64,000 bases of DNA from Pelargonium nanum (lineage: Eukaryota; Streptophyta; Magnoliopsida; Geraniales; Geraniaceae), in assembly GCA_036897485.1 (NCBI GenBank), contig JAYMTF010000030.1, positions 1-64,000 of the forward strand. Direction: 5' to 3'. Of the stretch, positions 37,883-50,901 are shown piece by piece; position 1 is the stretch's first letter, and every line of letters starts with the position of its first letter. The position numbers and the translations under genes were made by a program. The notes beneath the pieces are model-generated. The model worked only from the letters and a program-made list of their open reading frames with translations. It had not been told where the DNA came from and did no database searches.

Positions 37883-38399
37883 AGCATGCAAATCTCCCAC
37901 TTTCTTTGTGCTCCACCTCCTCATCTCACGCGCTGCCCATCCCACCCGGCGCGTCGGCTTCATATATCTATTACGAGGGCATAAAAGTAAATTCCACACG
38001 ATGATGCTTAGGAATAAAGAAGCTGGAGGAGGGGACACTTGTTTCCGAAGCAACCGCACTTCCCACTCATCCTTAACGCCCGACACTGACAACCATCGCA
38101 TCGCGTGTACTCATCCTAACCGTTCATCAAACACTACCCAAATTTAACGGTCAGATGCGAGACCTTATCAAGGATGCGCACCAGCGAATCATTTCCAATG
38201 CAGTTTCAGGCAATTTTATGCTGTGTCAGTACGGCAAGCAAAGCGAGCGAGGCAAGAGTGAGAAAAATTGTATCATATTTTCTTGATTTGGAACTTCAGT
38301 CTCTGAAAACTCACTCACTTTCTCGCTCACTGGTACTCTCTTTCTCTCTCCATTTCTTGTTCGCTTTGTTCACTCTCATCATCTAAATTTAGCATTTTT

Positions 38400-38502
38400 C
38401 TCACTAATTTTTCCTCAATGTTGTTGTTGTGCTTTGATTGTGACTGTTGCTCTGGAGTTCAGGAATGGTAGATTTGGGGCTTGAGAGGGCCACATTTGTC
38501 AG
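38400..38502 (+). other. Probable 5' leader exon of the IQD gene with upstream ATGs
   Basis: A pyrimidine-rich region (CTCTCTTTCTCTCTCC near 38340) precedes a likely leader ending at CAG|GTATGC (38502). The matching acceptor (TGCAG, 39211) lies 47 bases before the main ATG. The leader contains ATGs at 38418 (17 codons, then stop) and at 38465, whose frame runs over the intron and past the main start codon. Confidence 0.45.
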
Positions 38503-39258
38503 GTATGCTCCAGATCTGGCCTGATCTTATGATTTTAGGGCTCGTCACTTCAAATATTGAGCTTTTGTTGTTTATTTGGTTCCTAGTTTTGTACTGATTT
38601 GGAAATTTTTTGTTAAATGTTACGACTCGCTGCTTTACTGAATTGTTACCTTTTTTTGATGCATTGCTAATTAATCACCTCTTTTGACTCTGTATTATGG
38701 CTTGGACTTTGTGAAATTATGGTATAAATGATTGAACTTTAGTGGGGAGGTGGATTTGCCTTTGCGGCAGAGAAATTAGTATGTGTTGCTCCTCGATCTG
38801 GTGTATAGTTGATTTGAATATGTTCAAAGCGTAGTGTTATGTCCAATAGCTGAAGAAATTTTAAGAATTTCCCATTATGAAGAGTGAGGTCTGAGGTGGT
38901 TATTTGTTTATTTGTTCCTTGTTTTGGTCAGTTTTGTGGATCAATGTTTCTGAGATGAATTATCTCAACCAATACATCTTTTTCTTTTCATTTTGAAAAA
39001 CCCCACCAAAATGGCCTTTGAACTAGGAGGGATAGATCAGTTCAGTCATTGAACTAAGTTTATGTCAATTCAGTCTCCTAACTATCAGTCATTGAAGTAA
39101 ATGAAAGCTGTATGTGTATATGGTCAAGCATATCACCTGGTTCTGTTTTTGAGATGCATTCATTCTGTTTGATTGATATATATTTAAGCTGTTATTGTTT
39201 CAAAAATGCAGTGAAAAGGGTTCAGCTTCTTATTATTTAGTTTTCTCATCTTTCTATC

Positions 39259-42200
39259 ATGGGCAAATCACCGGGAAAATGGATCAAGACTGTACTGTTT
39301 GGAAAGAAGTCATCCAAATCTAGTATTTCAAGGGGAAGAGAGGTATAACAGTATAACTGTTGTACTGATGTTTATTTATTTATTTTATTTTTAAATAGAT
39401 CTGAAGGTTAGTATGATAGTATTTTGCTTATATATCCACTAGTTGTCATTCCAAGGATATGACTATTCCACTCCAGCCTGTTTTTAAATTTTGCAAGTGG
39501 TAACCATTAGAATACATGCTTTGCTATTCTTATCTCTTTTTATTTATTTATTTTTATCGGCACTATTCTTGTCTCTTCTTGATGAATGGTGGCAAATAAT
39601 AAGATTGGCAAGCTTGTACTAGCCAATGCTTACCTGTGTCATACATTTAATCGAAGGGCACTGCAGGTGCTGCTGATAATCATTTCATTGTTGGATCATG
39701 TATGTACTTTAACGCTATGAAGCACCAGTTTGAATACACAACACTATTCAAACTCATGATTCATCATTAAGAAAAAAACATTGGACACGATATGTTAGGG
39801 TGTGTATATATTTCAATAAAAAATATCTATTTTATATATAACAAATATATATATATATATATTATGTATCACAGCATAGAAAAAACAAATAAAACCTAAT
39901 TATTACAAATTATAGACAATATAACTTAGGGGTTTATATAGAAACATATCATGTATTTCAAAAAATATATATTATTGAAAAATAGGAAACAGACATTGAT
40001 TCACATGTCCTATTTACTCTTTTCTCTTTCGTTTGGTATTATTATCCTATTTCCATCTCGGAAGTGTGTTGTTCATAGCTTTCACGCATCGATACAGCTC
40101 TGAAAGGTGGAAGAGTTCTTGTTTAGATAATTGGTACGAATAGTATATGGTTGTTGCTAGGCGACTCAAAGATTAAAATTAAATTTGGATGATAAAATCC
40201 TTCACGTATAGTCAATTCTGTCAAATTTGACTAGTAATTGATCTTGGCAGACCTTTCACTTTAATGTGTTGAGTTTTGTTCTCTCTTTTGAGTTAATCTA
40301 TTAGTGAATGAAGTATAGCACTGTCTACTTTCACTGATTTGTATTCGATTCATGAAGATACATAAGCTCTTATTACATTTATTAATTTTCACTTGTAGAA
40401 ACCTGCAAATCAGGCAGAGATTTTGGTTTCTGCCAAGGCACCAGAAGCTGATTTGGCTTTGGATTTTCCTGAGGCAACACATCCAACATCCAATGCCATT
40501 GATAGGAATGAAGAAAAGGTGGAACTGGAGAACAAGGAAGTTGCCAATTCGTCTCATGATAGGGGTGTATCTGATACTCAAGATATAGTTCCACAAGGAT
40601 ACGCACCTCAAGATGCACCAGATGATCCCCAGAAAATTAGGCTTGAGCAAGCTGCCACAAAGGCACAAGCTGCTTTTAGGGGTTATCTGGTAATTCACTG
40701 TCATTATCATTAACGTCTATCTTCTTAACTTTTATGTAGCATTATTGCTATTGCTACTATGATCAAGTGGTGCGTATTCTATTGATGTCCCAGCTATAAG
40801 AATTATGGGATTTGTCAACCTAGACTGTTTGTTTCTGGAACTATTTTCAGAATTTGACCATAGTTGTTGTCAAGGAGCTTTCGTTGGTCGTCCCCTGTGA
40901 TGCTGTCACAAACTCCAACAAATGCGCCTTCACGTGCTGCGTATTGTATGTGTCAGTCACAATTTATGGTACTTACAAATTCAAGTGTCTATTCAGTGAC
41001 ACCTTGAATTTGAGGGGGATGCTGAAATATTACAAATCTCATAATTTATGGGATTCATTTAATTAAAATTTCTTACCTTCACACCTTAAGTCTTCATTCT
41101 AAGCTTATATCTTTTTATGTATTAGTCAACTTATATTTATCAACTCTAGTACACATTATATAAAAGGATCTCTCCCCTTTAATCAAATACAAGAAATATT
41201 GCATTCTTCTTTCTATTTTGTCTATATAGTATACATAGTATGATCTCATGTAGTTCATTAGTTTCTTTCTATATAACTTAGTGTAGCACAAGTTGTACTA
41301 GTTGACAATAACTCGCATTATAAACATATTATGTGAAGGCTCGTCGGGCATTTCGGGCCCTGAAAGGCATAATCAGGCTACAAGCGCTTGTTCGTGGTCA
41401 TTTGGTTAGGAGACAAGCTATTGCTACATTAAGCTGTATGCTGGGAATAGTCAAGTTACAGTCACTTGCTCGTGGAAGAAAGATTAGACACTCTGATATT
41501 GGGCTCGAAGTGAGTAAGAAGCGCTGCTCTGTGAATCCTCTGGTAATTTCTTGATAAAGTTCTCTGGTAGTCTAGTTCCAATAGTTGCTGATCTTTCCTT
41601 GTTTATTCTTTCTGTGTAGTTCTCGTACTTTTCTTGAAGTATGCTATACAACTATTTGACATTCAAGATGAACTTATGGGGCATGATGATTCTTATGCTC
41701 TAGTATATTGGTTGGACATGTGGCACATCACATTTGGATCCATTAGAAAGAAATTAGATTTTTGATTAACCTTAATGATTGACTTTAGAACTAAAATCTT
41801 TTTGCATGACATGGATACTATGATAAAGTAAAAGGTGGCCATGTCATGTGATGCTCCTTAATCTCTAACATGGTGTCTTAGATTGGATGCATTCATCCTT
41901 GGGCCCCCTTTTCTACATTTATATTAGTTTGCATAAGAGAATATGTACTTGTATAAGATGATAAATGAGTTCTTACTAATGCTTCTATGCAATGTGATTC
42001 ATTATTTTTGTACCCTGTAAGGCAAAACACTAAGTTGTGTGCATCTGCATCAAGTTATGCTGCACATGAAGTTCCTCTTGCCCTTGATTTGACTCTCATT
42101 TATGGTGTAAGGCAATAAAAGATGATTTCACCCCTTCTAAAGAACTGGGATTTAGAGCCTTAAGTTATGTGCCATCAGTTCGACTTAATTTGTCTTTTCA

Positions 42201-44839
42201 TATTTGCTATTCACGATAATTATTTTATTCAAGCATGTATAAACTATCTGATAATTGATTATTGTGAGTTACATTCCTCATTTTCTTTGTTCTGTAAATA
42301 TTGAAGGCAGAGTTACACTAGCTGTTTCTATACATCCCTTGGTTCTTTATCTATGTTTTCTTTTTTTGGTGTGTATCCATCAGGAAAGCAAGATGATGGG
42401 TTATGTGGGAATTAGTTTATCTGCACGAATGGTAAAGCTGTCAGCAAATTCTTTCATTCGGAAGGTAATATTGCATTTGTGTCAAACCTATGGATATGAT
42501 TATCTTACCGTTCTTTCTTCTGAATTGACAATAGTTGGAGTTATTATTATGAGAATGCATGTGATGATGATATTAGTTGTGATCTGTCTTTATCGTCTCC
42601 TCTAGTGGCTTATTTGCTCTATTTGATAATCTCCATTTGATATGGGAACCTAACATGGCTCTAGAATAAAAATTATTTGGTAATTAATATGCAGAAGTAA
42701 TGCACACCTTGAGGAATTTGTGATGAGGGTCATACACTTGAATGGGCATTTTTTCGTACATGGAACCCTATTAAACTCACAGGCACCAATTTTGTAATCA
42801 AGGTTTATCTTCAAGTCAATTAGGGGATATAAATTTTAAATATCTAGTTTATTTGTTTGTTATTAATGTGGCTAAACTCATTTCATTCCACAATTTAAAC
42901 TGATAAATTATCAAATTCGGAGAGTTTTGAAATTGAGTTCATGTTGATTTTCTATTTCAAAACCTCCAGAAAAGGTAGTAAAGATATCTACACTGGCATG
43001 AATAACCATTCAGTGTGAGTGTTAGTTATTTTGGTTGATGTGGTGAGATTTGATATGCTAGATAAATTGGCTCTATTTTCAGAAACTCTATTTAGTGTTA
43101 AAACTGAAGATTGTAACATGTATGCATTAGGTTTTATCATGAGATGGTCACATTTGGGTTTTAAGGTATTTAGCAGTTAATGATCACTTGGTTATTTCAT
43201 TAGCATGTCATTTGATCTCTGTAAAATGTTATTGTATGTGTTCTTTGAAATGGAAAGTGAGTACTTTGTTTGTTGCTTTAGCTTCTTGCTTCATCACCTT
43301 CCGTAATGCCTCTGTGCCTCCGTTACGATCTTGAGGATGCAAATTCAGTCTTAAATTGGTTAGAGCGCTGGTCAGCATCCCAATTTTGGAAACCAGTGTC
43401 CCAACCAAGAAAAGTTTCAGACTCAAAACCTCAGAGAAAGCAGGGTAATGGTCAAGCTATAGAAGCTGAGACAGGCAAGTCCAGGCGCACTGTAAGGAGG
43501 GTCCCTGCTGTGAATGTTGACAATGTCTCAGTGCAAGCAACTTCGGAATTCGAAAAACCCAAACGGAGTTTCAGGAAAGTTTCAAGCCATCCAGCAGAAC
43601 CAGTGCAAGAAAATCCACAAATTGAGCTTGAAAAGGTTAAACGTAACCTGAGAAAGGTTCATAACCCTGTTGTAGAGAACTCTGTCTTGTCAGAGGTTGA
43701 AACTGAGAAGCCGAAGCCGAACCTGAGAAAGATTCAGAATCCTGTAGTAGAGAACCCTGTCCTGTCTGACAATGAAACGGAGAAGCCAAAGCAGAGCATG
43801 AGAAAGGTTCAGAACTCCATAGTAGAAAACCCTGTCCTGTCAGAGGTTGAAAGTGAGAAGCCAAAGCATAATCTGGGAAGGGCATCAAATGCTTCTGGTC
43901 ATGATGCTTTGGAACAAAGCATAAATGGTACTAGTGAGAAGAAAGAGATAACACTGACTGTGTCTAAACTACCTGATGTAGAAACATCTCCAATAGGAGG
44001 GAATGAGACATCTGATTTATCATGTGGTGATCAAACTGCAGTGGAGTTAAAACCTATAGAAAGCAGCGAAAAGTTTGAGAGTGTTCATGTGACAAATGGT
44101 GATTTAAGCCCCAAGGAAGACTTAACAAACAATGATGACCAGAAACCCAGTAGGAAAGGTTTGATTTCACTGAAACAAGAACGTCCTGAGAATGGGTTAC
44201 AGAGCAATCCAACATTGCCAAGCTATATGCAAGCAACTGAATCTGCAAAGGCAAAGCTAAGAGCACAAGGTTCTCCCAAGGTAATCCAAGATGGAGCTGA
44301 GAAGAATAATGTTGCAAGGCGTCATTCTCTGCCATCTTCAGGTAACACTAAAATCAGCTCTCAGTCACCAAGGACACAGAGACTGGTTCAGTCAGGTAGC
44401 AAAGGAGGAAATAAAAGCGAGAAAGCAATGCTGTCATCGAGGGATGGAGGTGGTAAGACATATTTAACTCCCGTTACGATTTGTGATTACTGCTCAGTTG
44501 GCTTGAAAATATTGCTTCCCATCTTTGTTTACTGTTCTGAATTATTTTATAAAGATGTTGACAGAAATTCAATCAGTAAGTTGTTCATTAAAGATGGGTT
44601 TTGTCTTACTAATGCCAAACCCAGTAACATAATCTTGGAATACATAACTTGAAAATATTTCTTGCTGATGTACTCAATAATTTTATTTACTTGGTACAGG
44701 TGAAATCCTTGTTATGGAAGTTAAGATGGTTAGGTAGATGATGCCTATTTGATTCCCGTTTCTACGATGCTTACTAAATAATCTCTTTGTTTGGTATGGT
44801 TTTACAGCAAAGGGAAGCCAACCAGAATGGAAGAGATGA
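39259..44839 (+). CDS. IQD31: IQ-domain protein of the IQD31/IQD32 type
   Basis: Six coding exons (39259-39342, 40399-40689, 41339-41542, 42384-42464, 43282-44452, 44808-44839) give 620 aa. The start [17 protein letters not shown] is the typical IQD N-terminus. Residues about 108-180 hold the IQ67 region with IQ motifs [35 protein letters not shown] and [14 protein letters not shown], split by the phase-0 intron characteristic of the family. The long exon 5 encodes a Ser/Lys/Glu-rich region with a 25-aa tandem repeat and a C-terminal DUF4005-like segment ([20 protein letters not shown]), ending QPEWKR. IQDs bind calmodulin and decorate microtubules or membranes as scaffolds for calcium signalling. 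IQD31 and IQD32 cannot be told apart reliably by eye. Confidence 0.92.
41010..41320 (+). mobile_element. Fossil LTR (probably Copia) in IQD intron 2
   Basis: A polypurine-like GAGGGGG at about 41014 is followed by TGCTGAAATATTACAAATC, a common start of Copia LTRs. Further on come a TATA-like ATTATATAAAAGG near 41155 and CCCCTTTAATCAAATACAAG, typical of the LTR transcription start and polyadenylation region. No internal domains are recognisable. It looks old and incomplete. It ends within about 20 bases of the exon 3 acceptor. Confidence 0.45.
43630..43880 (+). repeat. 75-bp in-frame tandem repeat in IQD exon 5
   Basis: Three full units (43630-43704, 43705-43779, 43780-43854) and a partial fourth each encode 25 residues of the form [20 protein letters not shown] followed by SEVET. 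A more diverged unit precedes them ([14 protein letters not shown]). The frame is kept in all units. Confidence 0.85.
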
Positions 44840-45387
44840 TGAGAAAATCCAGGATTTGTTGATTTAACACGAGGGCTAAGGAAGTTTAATTTGTCTGCAG
44901 TTTTCGATGCAAAATTATGTATGTTCTAAAACCAAAACTGGGTCTATAGTTGGAGGGAGGGTGTGTTAGGCCAAAGAGCCTTTGCAGAATTCAGTGTGTT
45001 TGTGAGTGAATGTAAATCATAGGCTTTAAAGTTTCATTTTATTGTGTGCTACAATCATACATTAAATCCTAACTGTGGTTGGTTTGGCATATCAATTCAT
45101 TCCCAGCTGTTCAGTGCAAAATGTATAGAGTATTGTTCCTGTTGACTAATCACTACCTATTCAACATAATTTGCCTTTGACTAACTGACTATTCAACATA
45201 ATACACTAGCTAACACTGTGTGGTTTATATGATTTTGACTCCAATTTTTTCAATATTGGGTGTTGTTAAAGTTGTGTCGACTGGTTTGTTGGTAGACTTA
45301 TCAAGCAGCATATACACCAAATACAATGAATATAAGGCCTTTTTTTCTGTGCAAATAGTCTTGTGCTTCTCTTGTTTAACAACATCA
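44840..45387. other. IQD 3' UTR and ankyrin-gene promoter
   Basis: Two plus-strand genes are separated by 548 bases. The left part is the IQD 3' UTR. The right part holds the leader of the ankyrin gene. A frame open upstream of 45388 continues into the ankyrin ORF, but it is hydrophobic, unlike BDA1 proteins, and is more likely leader sequence. Confidence 0.4.
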
Positions 45388-47224
45388 ATGGATCATTTTA
45401 GTGTAGAGGTGAGACAGAAGGAGAAAGACACAAATGAGCTTTACAATGCAGCAGTTAAAGGTTGTGTGACTACCTTGAACTCTTTGCTCCTCAAAGATCC
45501 ACTCATTCTCAATGAAGCTTCACTCACCTCCTTCTCTGAAACCCCCTTACACATATCATCCTCACTTGGCCACCACAGTTTCACAAGAGCACTTGTTGAG
45601 CACAAGCCCCTACTAGCCACAGAACTCGACTCTTTAGGCCGCTCGCCCCTCCATTTGGCCTCTGCTGAGGGCCACGCTCCCATCGTTAAGCTGCTGTTAC
45701 AAGCAGCCGCTCACATGTGCTTGGTTTGTGATAGAGATGATCGGATTCCACTCCATTTGGCCGCCATCAGAGGACGGGTTGAGGTCATCCGGGAGTTGAT
45801 CCTGGTTTCTCCCGACTCAGCTCAGATTCCTCTTTATGGCAACACTGTTTTGCACTTGTGTGTTAAGTATTATCATTTGGAGGCTCTGCAGGTCCTGGTC
45901 CACCTTCTTGGAGACCACTCTCCTCACTTGCTCAATTCCAAAGATAACGATGGCAACACCATTTTGCATTTAGCCATAATGCTAAATCAGTCTAAGGTAT
46001 ATATCTACGATAAAAGCTTCAATTTGGTCTCTTTAAAGCTTAAAGAGTCACTAAACATTTAAATACAGACCCAAAATGATCATTTAACCTTAGTTTCTGC
46101 AACATTCTTCGTGAAATGATATAAATAATTATTTTGCTGACGTTTAGTAGGTTATGCGCTAGTTATGTGAGTCATTCAATACAACACGACAATCACATTA
46201 TCAAAAGAATCGATCACATAACGAAGAATCCGACCTAAACAAACCTCAAAGTTCAGGAATTGTTTTAGATTAAAGAAAATACATAGACCAATTGAGTGTA
46301 TACGTAGAAGTTGATGGACTAAATCGAGATTTTCAGCTGGATTTATTCCTAGGTTCATCTCTTAACAATATCCATTACCATTGATTTCTGCAGGTGGTAA
46401 AATACTTGATGTCTATACCATCAATAAAAGCAAACGCAAATGCATTGAACCAGATCCCCAAAGATTTCAAAAGCCCTCAAATCCAGAGTACTCTAACCGA
46501 AACCGGCGCCGGAAGAGCCAAAGATCCAAATTCCGATCAGTACTGGTTCAACAAATGTTTCAACAATTGCTTAACCTACTTGACCGTCCAGGACGATTGG
46601 ATCGCCGAGACGCACGGCAGCCTGATGGTGGTGGCCACCGTCATCGCCACCATGTCATTCCAAGCCGCAATCAGCCCCCCAGGCGGCGTCTGGCAACAGG
46701 ACACGACCTCCGGTGCCTCGTGCAGCCAAAACGCCGTCTGCAGAGCCGGCACGGCCGTGCTGGCCCACGGCGACACCAAGGAAGGCTTCAATTTCTTCTC
46801 CGATCGCGTCACCGTCGCTTTCGTGGCGTCTCTATGCGTCATACTCGTGCACTTCGCAGGGTTTCCCCTGAAAAACCGGATCGGAACTTGGCTGGTCACG
46901 ATAACGATGTGCGTGACTTTAACGTCAATATTGGTAGCGTACTCGTACGCGTCCACTTTGGTCACGCCTACTGAGCACAGATCTGACTTGACCCTCACGG
47001 AACTGAAAACCAGTTTCGCACATTCGAGCACTCTCGGGATTGTTTGGATTCTGTTGCTCGGTTGTGTGACATTGGTTCATACAATTCGGATTGTGTATTG
47101 GTTGGTGTTTGAGAAACTTAGCTCGTACGCGAAGCCGGACGGTTACGTTTGGGTCAAAGTGGTGGTTTCGATGGTTTTGTCTGTGATTCCTAGTTCTGTG
47201 ATTCTGTTTATATTCTTTTCGTGA
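45388..47224 (+). CDS. Ankyrin-repeat PGG-domain membrane protein (BDA1/ITN1-like)
   Basis: Two exons (45388-45996, 46394-47224) give 479 aa. Five ankyrin repeats run from about residue 50 to 215, each with the TPLH/SPLHLA/IPLHLA/TVLHL/TILHLA core. After a linker comes the PGG domain (SLMVVATVIATMSFQAAISP, then PGGVWQ) and four predicted membrane helices to the C-terminus (IPSSVILFIFFS). Relatives such as BDA1 act in plant immune signalling downstream of receptors and ITN1 in salt response. Exact orthology is not resolved. The start MDHFSVEVRQKEK was chosen because known members begin with a short soluble segment before the first repeat. The second exon is richer in GC than the first. Confidence 0.9.
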
Positions 47225-48615
47225 TCAACACCATGACAGATTCAGATGTTTTGATGCTGTAGAAATATATATGATTGATGTAAAAAAAAAAACTAAAAAA
47301 GCTGTATGTATGTGTAGTGTCGTCAACTAAGGGTAGCATATTGGTAAATCAATGCTTTTTGTTAAAGAATGTTACAGTAACAGACAGTTACTATTGATGA
47401 ATGTACATTTTTTTACTCTGAGTTTTTATTTACGAAAGAGACTTCAAAGTGAAATGATAATTGTTTCCACGTGAAATTTCATATTAAAAATTGACCAATA
47501 AGTTGATATGTGTACTCAAACGGCCGTCTGAATCTGCCACTGATGATGTACACAAATATGAGAAGTAAAAGAGGCCAATGAGGATTTAAGAATGATAGAA
47601 AGTAGAGAGAGAAGCTCTCAATTCCAATAATGAGATCTCTTCCATTAAATAAGAATGAGGTATTTGTACTTACAAACCAAACTCGTCATGTGACGTTGTG
47701 TGGTTGGTTGGTGGAGATATTAGATCAACCATGAGCCTCACATGCACCAGGTGAGATTTGGGACCTCTGCTTACTCTTCGAGCGTTGCATAAAGGATGAA
47801 AACTCCTAATAGCACCTAATATTTATGATAGGGTCGTGATAAGCTGGGGAGCCTTACTTGACCGGAAGATAGAGAGCCTTAGATGTGTCTTGGTGAGGCT
47901 GAGGAGTCTTGGATGTATCTCAATGAAGCGAGAAATCTTGGAAGTTAAGAGGACCTATAGGCCAAGGAGTTGGGAGATTTGGTACGTAAGAGATTTCCTC
48001 TTGAGAATAAGTATGATGTTGATCCCATTTAAGAGGTATGTACTTCTTTTAAGACTAAAAGTTGAGCATGCACCATAAAGAGGTGAGTGTCCTCTTTGCA
48101 ATGGTCGACCTTGTTAGGTCCCGTAACGTGGTCACGAGATGTGGTGACTTGGATTGAACTGTATCATTGACTTTTTCGCATGTCGATGTGGTGCTTCAAG
48201 TGTCACATGTTGTCTTATCATTCTTCCACTTAACATATGGATTTCTAGTATTTTTCTTTAACCACCAACTTGCCCTCATCTACAAAATGAGTTGCCAAAC
48301 AATATCTACGGGACAAGTTATTCCCTAAAGTAGCTTTCTATAAAAGAAATTATTGTTCAAATTTGGATTACAACTTTTAGTCCCTCTTGATTAGTATCAA
48401 TGATTACTTGAAAAAACACAACCTCATGAGGGCAGCGAACAACTTTGTTGGGACTCAATTTATTTTATTTGTCAAAACAATATTACATTGAATGGAAGAT
48501 CTTTAAAGAAAAACATAAAGCTAGGAAAATTGTAGCACTCTACTCTACTGCTACACAAAGGATGTAGTAATCAATGGTTCAAGAGGGCAACAATATAGAT
48601 CATCTATATACCATA
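47225..48615. other. Convergent spacer between the ankyrin and ABCA2 genes
   Basis: Both genes end here. The stretch 47540-48260 is more complex than ordinary spacer (for example GGTCCCGTAACGTGGTCACG) and may be a decayed repeat or solo LTR, but I see no clear ends. No gene supported. Confidence 0.35.
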
Positions 48616-50844
48616 TCATGACTGGAAATCAGTAGCAGTAATTTGGGAGTGATCAATGACAATGCCATTTACCGGCCCTGACCGACCTAAGAAATTCCAG
48701 CGCGCAGTGGCTGCTGCTGCTGATGCTGCTGAACCCATTGATGACTGAACACTAGGAGGCACTGGAACTTCACGGGAGTGCCCGGAAATGCAGAGAGAAC
48801 CAGACTCGTCTTGCTCCCAGTATACTTCTACCATAATGCCTCTTGGATTTTCCTCCGACTCAGTTCCTGGAATCCCCACAAACCTAGCTCCTATAGGTAT
48901 CTGTAAGATCGTCATTGTGAGACAAAGATCAACTTCATATTTATCATAATTACTCTTCCAAACTAACAATTGCTGTAATAAGTCGAGCTGTCATACCTGG
49001 ACTGAGGGACCGGATGTCAAAGTCAACGTTACCAATCTTCCCTCGGCAGCAGCATTTTCTAGCTCTGCCTGCCTTGCAATATTCAAGAAAACTTCTTCAA
49101 GTGTTGTAAGACCAAGTTGAATGTCTGATATACCAAATTCAACTTCTCTATCTTGGAGCTCCTCGAAGAATTTCTATGAAAGATTATAATGTCATCAAAA
49201 ACGGTTATACTATCTTTGTTTTCTGTTACTATAAATAGCTTGGTCCAATATGAATATGTGATTGAAACAATAGAAGCATTAGAAGGAAAACTGTAAACAG
49301 AGCATTGCACAAGTAGTTTTAGCAGATAACGACCTTTTCAAACATTATTCGTACTGGAATAGATATATTAACAAATAGGTTTATGATTGTATGCAATAGG
49401 TGACTGTTCAAAAATACTTGTGCTGCAACGGTAGAACAGTTCTATAATAGAAGCCTTCGTCATGCCCGGGGATTATCCTTTGCATTTTAGTACAACAGAC
49501 TTGTTATTCTCTACGTTCCTAACTGTTAGTAATATTTCACTGTATTGTTTTTGTTATTGGTTTATTTTTGTAAGACTATCTCAATCAAAATTCATCAGTG
49601 CAGAAAAAAATAATCTAAAATAAATAAAAAAGACAGTTAAACACTTGAAACGAAAGTAGAAAAGCAAGAACTGCTTACTGTCAAAACTGATTCTCTATCA
49701 TGAGGAATAACGAAAGTCAGGAAGGCCTTGTTCTCCTCTTTCGGGACTACTCCTAAACGCTGTCATGAGATATCTCAAAATGATAAGAAAGCCTTTATAA
49801 GTTGAAATGAAAAAAATATATATTAAAAAAATTATTCAACTTACATCCTTAAAGAACTGCTTGACAGCCTCTTGATGAGTTGTAGCAATTGCATCTCCAT
49901 TAGAAGATCCATGTCCATTCCCAGGAGAAGCTTGTCCATTATTGGGTGGACTTCGTCCATCATTGCTTTCAATGAAGCTAATGTTAGCAACAAAACCAGT
50001 ACCGAACCGTGACTTCAACCTGATTGAGGTTCCAATGCAGCGGAGCCTACCCTTTGCCATGATTCCTATACGGTCACTTAAAATGTCAGCTTCTTCCATT
50101 GAGTGGGTTGTTAGGACAATGGCACGCCCTTTCTTTGCATCCTCTATTATGTCCCACACATGCCTCCTTGTTATAGGATCCATTCCAGTGGTCTGCAAAT
50201 CATTAGTATAATTAAGAAAACTAAAGATGTTTGTATTTTTCCTTCCAGACAAAAAAGTTAAACATACCGGTTCATCCAGAATGACTAACTTCGGATCACC
50301 AATAAGTGCAATTGCAACACTGAGGCGGCGTTTCATTCCTCCACTGTAGCTTCCAGCTCTCATTTTGGCAGCCTCTGTCAGTTTCACTTCTGCCAAAGAT
50401 TTCTGCACAATCTGCAGTTAAGCAAAAGCATTGGAACCTTTTAGAATACACTAACTTTGCTGTCCAAAAGACATTTTCATGTCTTGCTGAGCTTGTCTAG
50501 AAAGAAGTTTGAGATCTAATACAGATTACATTATTTACATAAAAACGTGAAATGGATACGTGATCTGAACTTTAAAAAAAAGATTAGTCTCTACAAGCAG
50601 CAATGCAAAAGGAAACATAGGAAAATGCCTTCCAGTTAGCACTCACCGATTTGATTGTAGATGGAGGTAGACCTTTGATGGTAGCAAAGAGGTGGAGATG
50701 CTCTTGACCAGACAAAGCATCCCAAAGGATGTCAAACTATGAAAATACATGAAATTTCAATAAAAGTTAGTCACCATTCTTCTAATTGTTAATTCTATAT
50801 GGTTAAACTTAATTATATAACCTTAATAGTACACGGTACATGGT

Positions 50845-50901
<57 letters not shown>

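Noticed and set aside
45220-45387. In-frame extension upstream of the ankyrin protein start
   Set aside because: It is hydrophobic and unlike the N-terminus of related proteins. The ATG at 45388 fits the family better.
46381-46974. 197-aa arginine-rich ORF overlapping the ankyrin gene
   Set aside because: It is a shifted-frame shadow of the GC-rich second exon of the ankyrin-PGG gene.
47540-48260. Solo LTR in the ankyrin-ABCA2 spacer
   Set aside because: The sequence is more complex than ordinary spacer, but I found no matching ends or target duplication.
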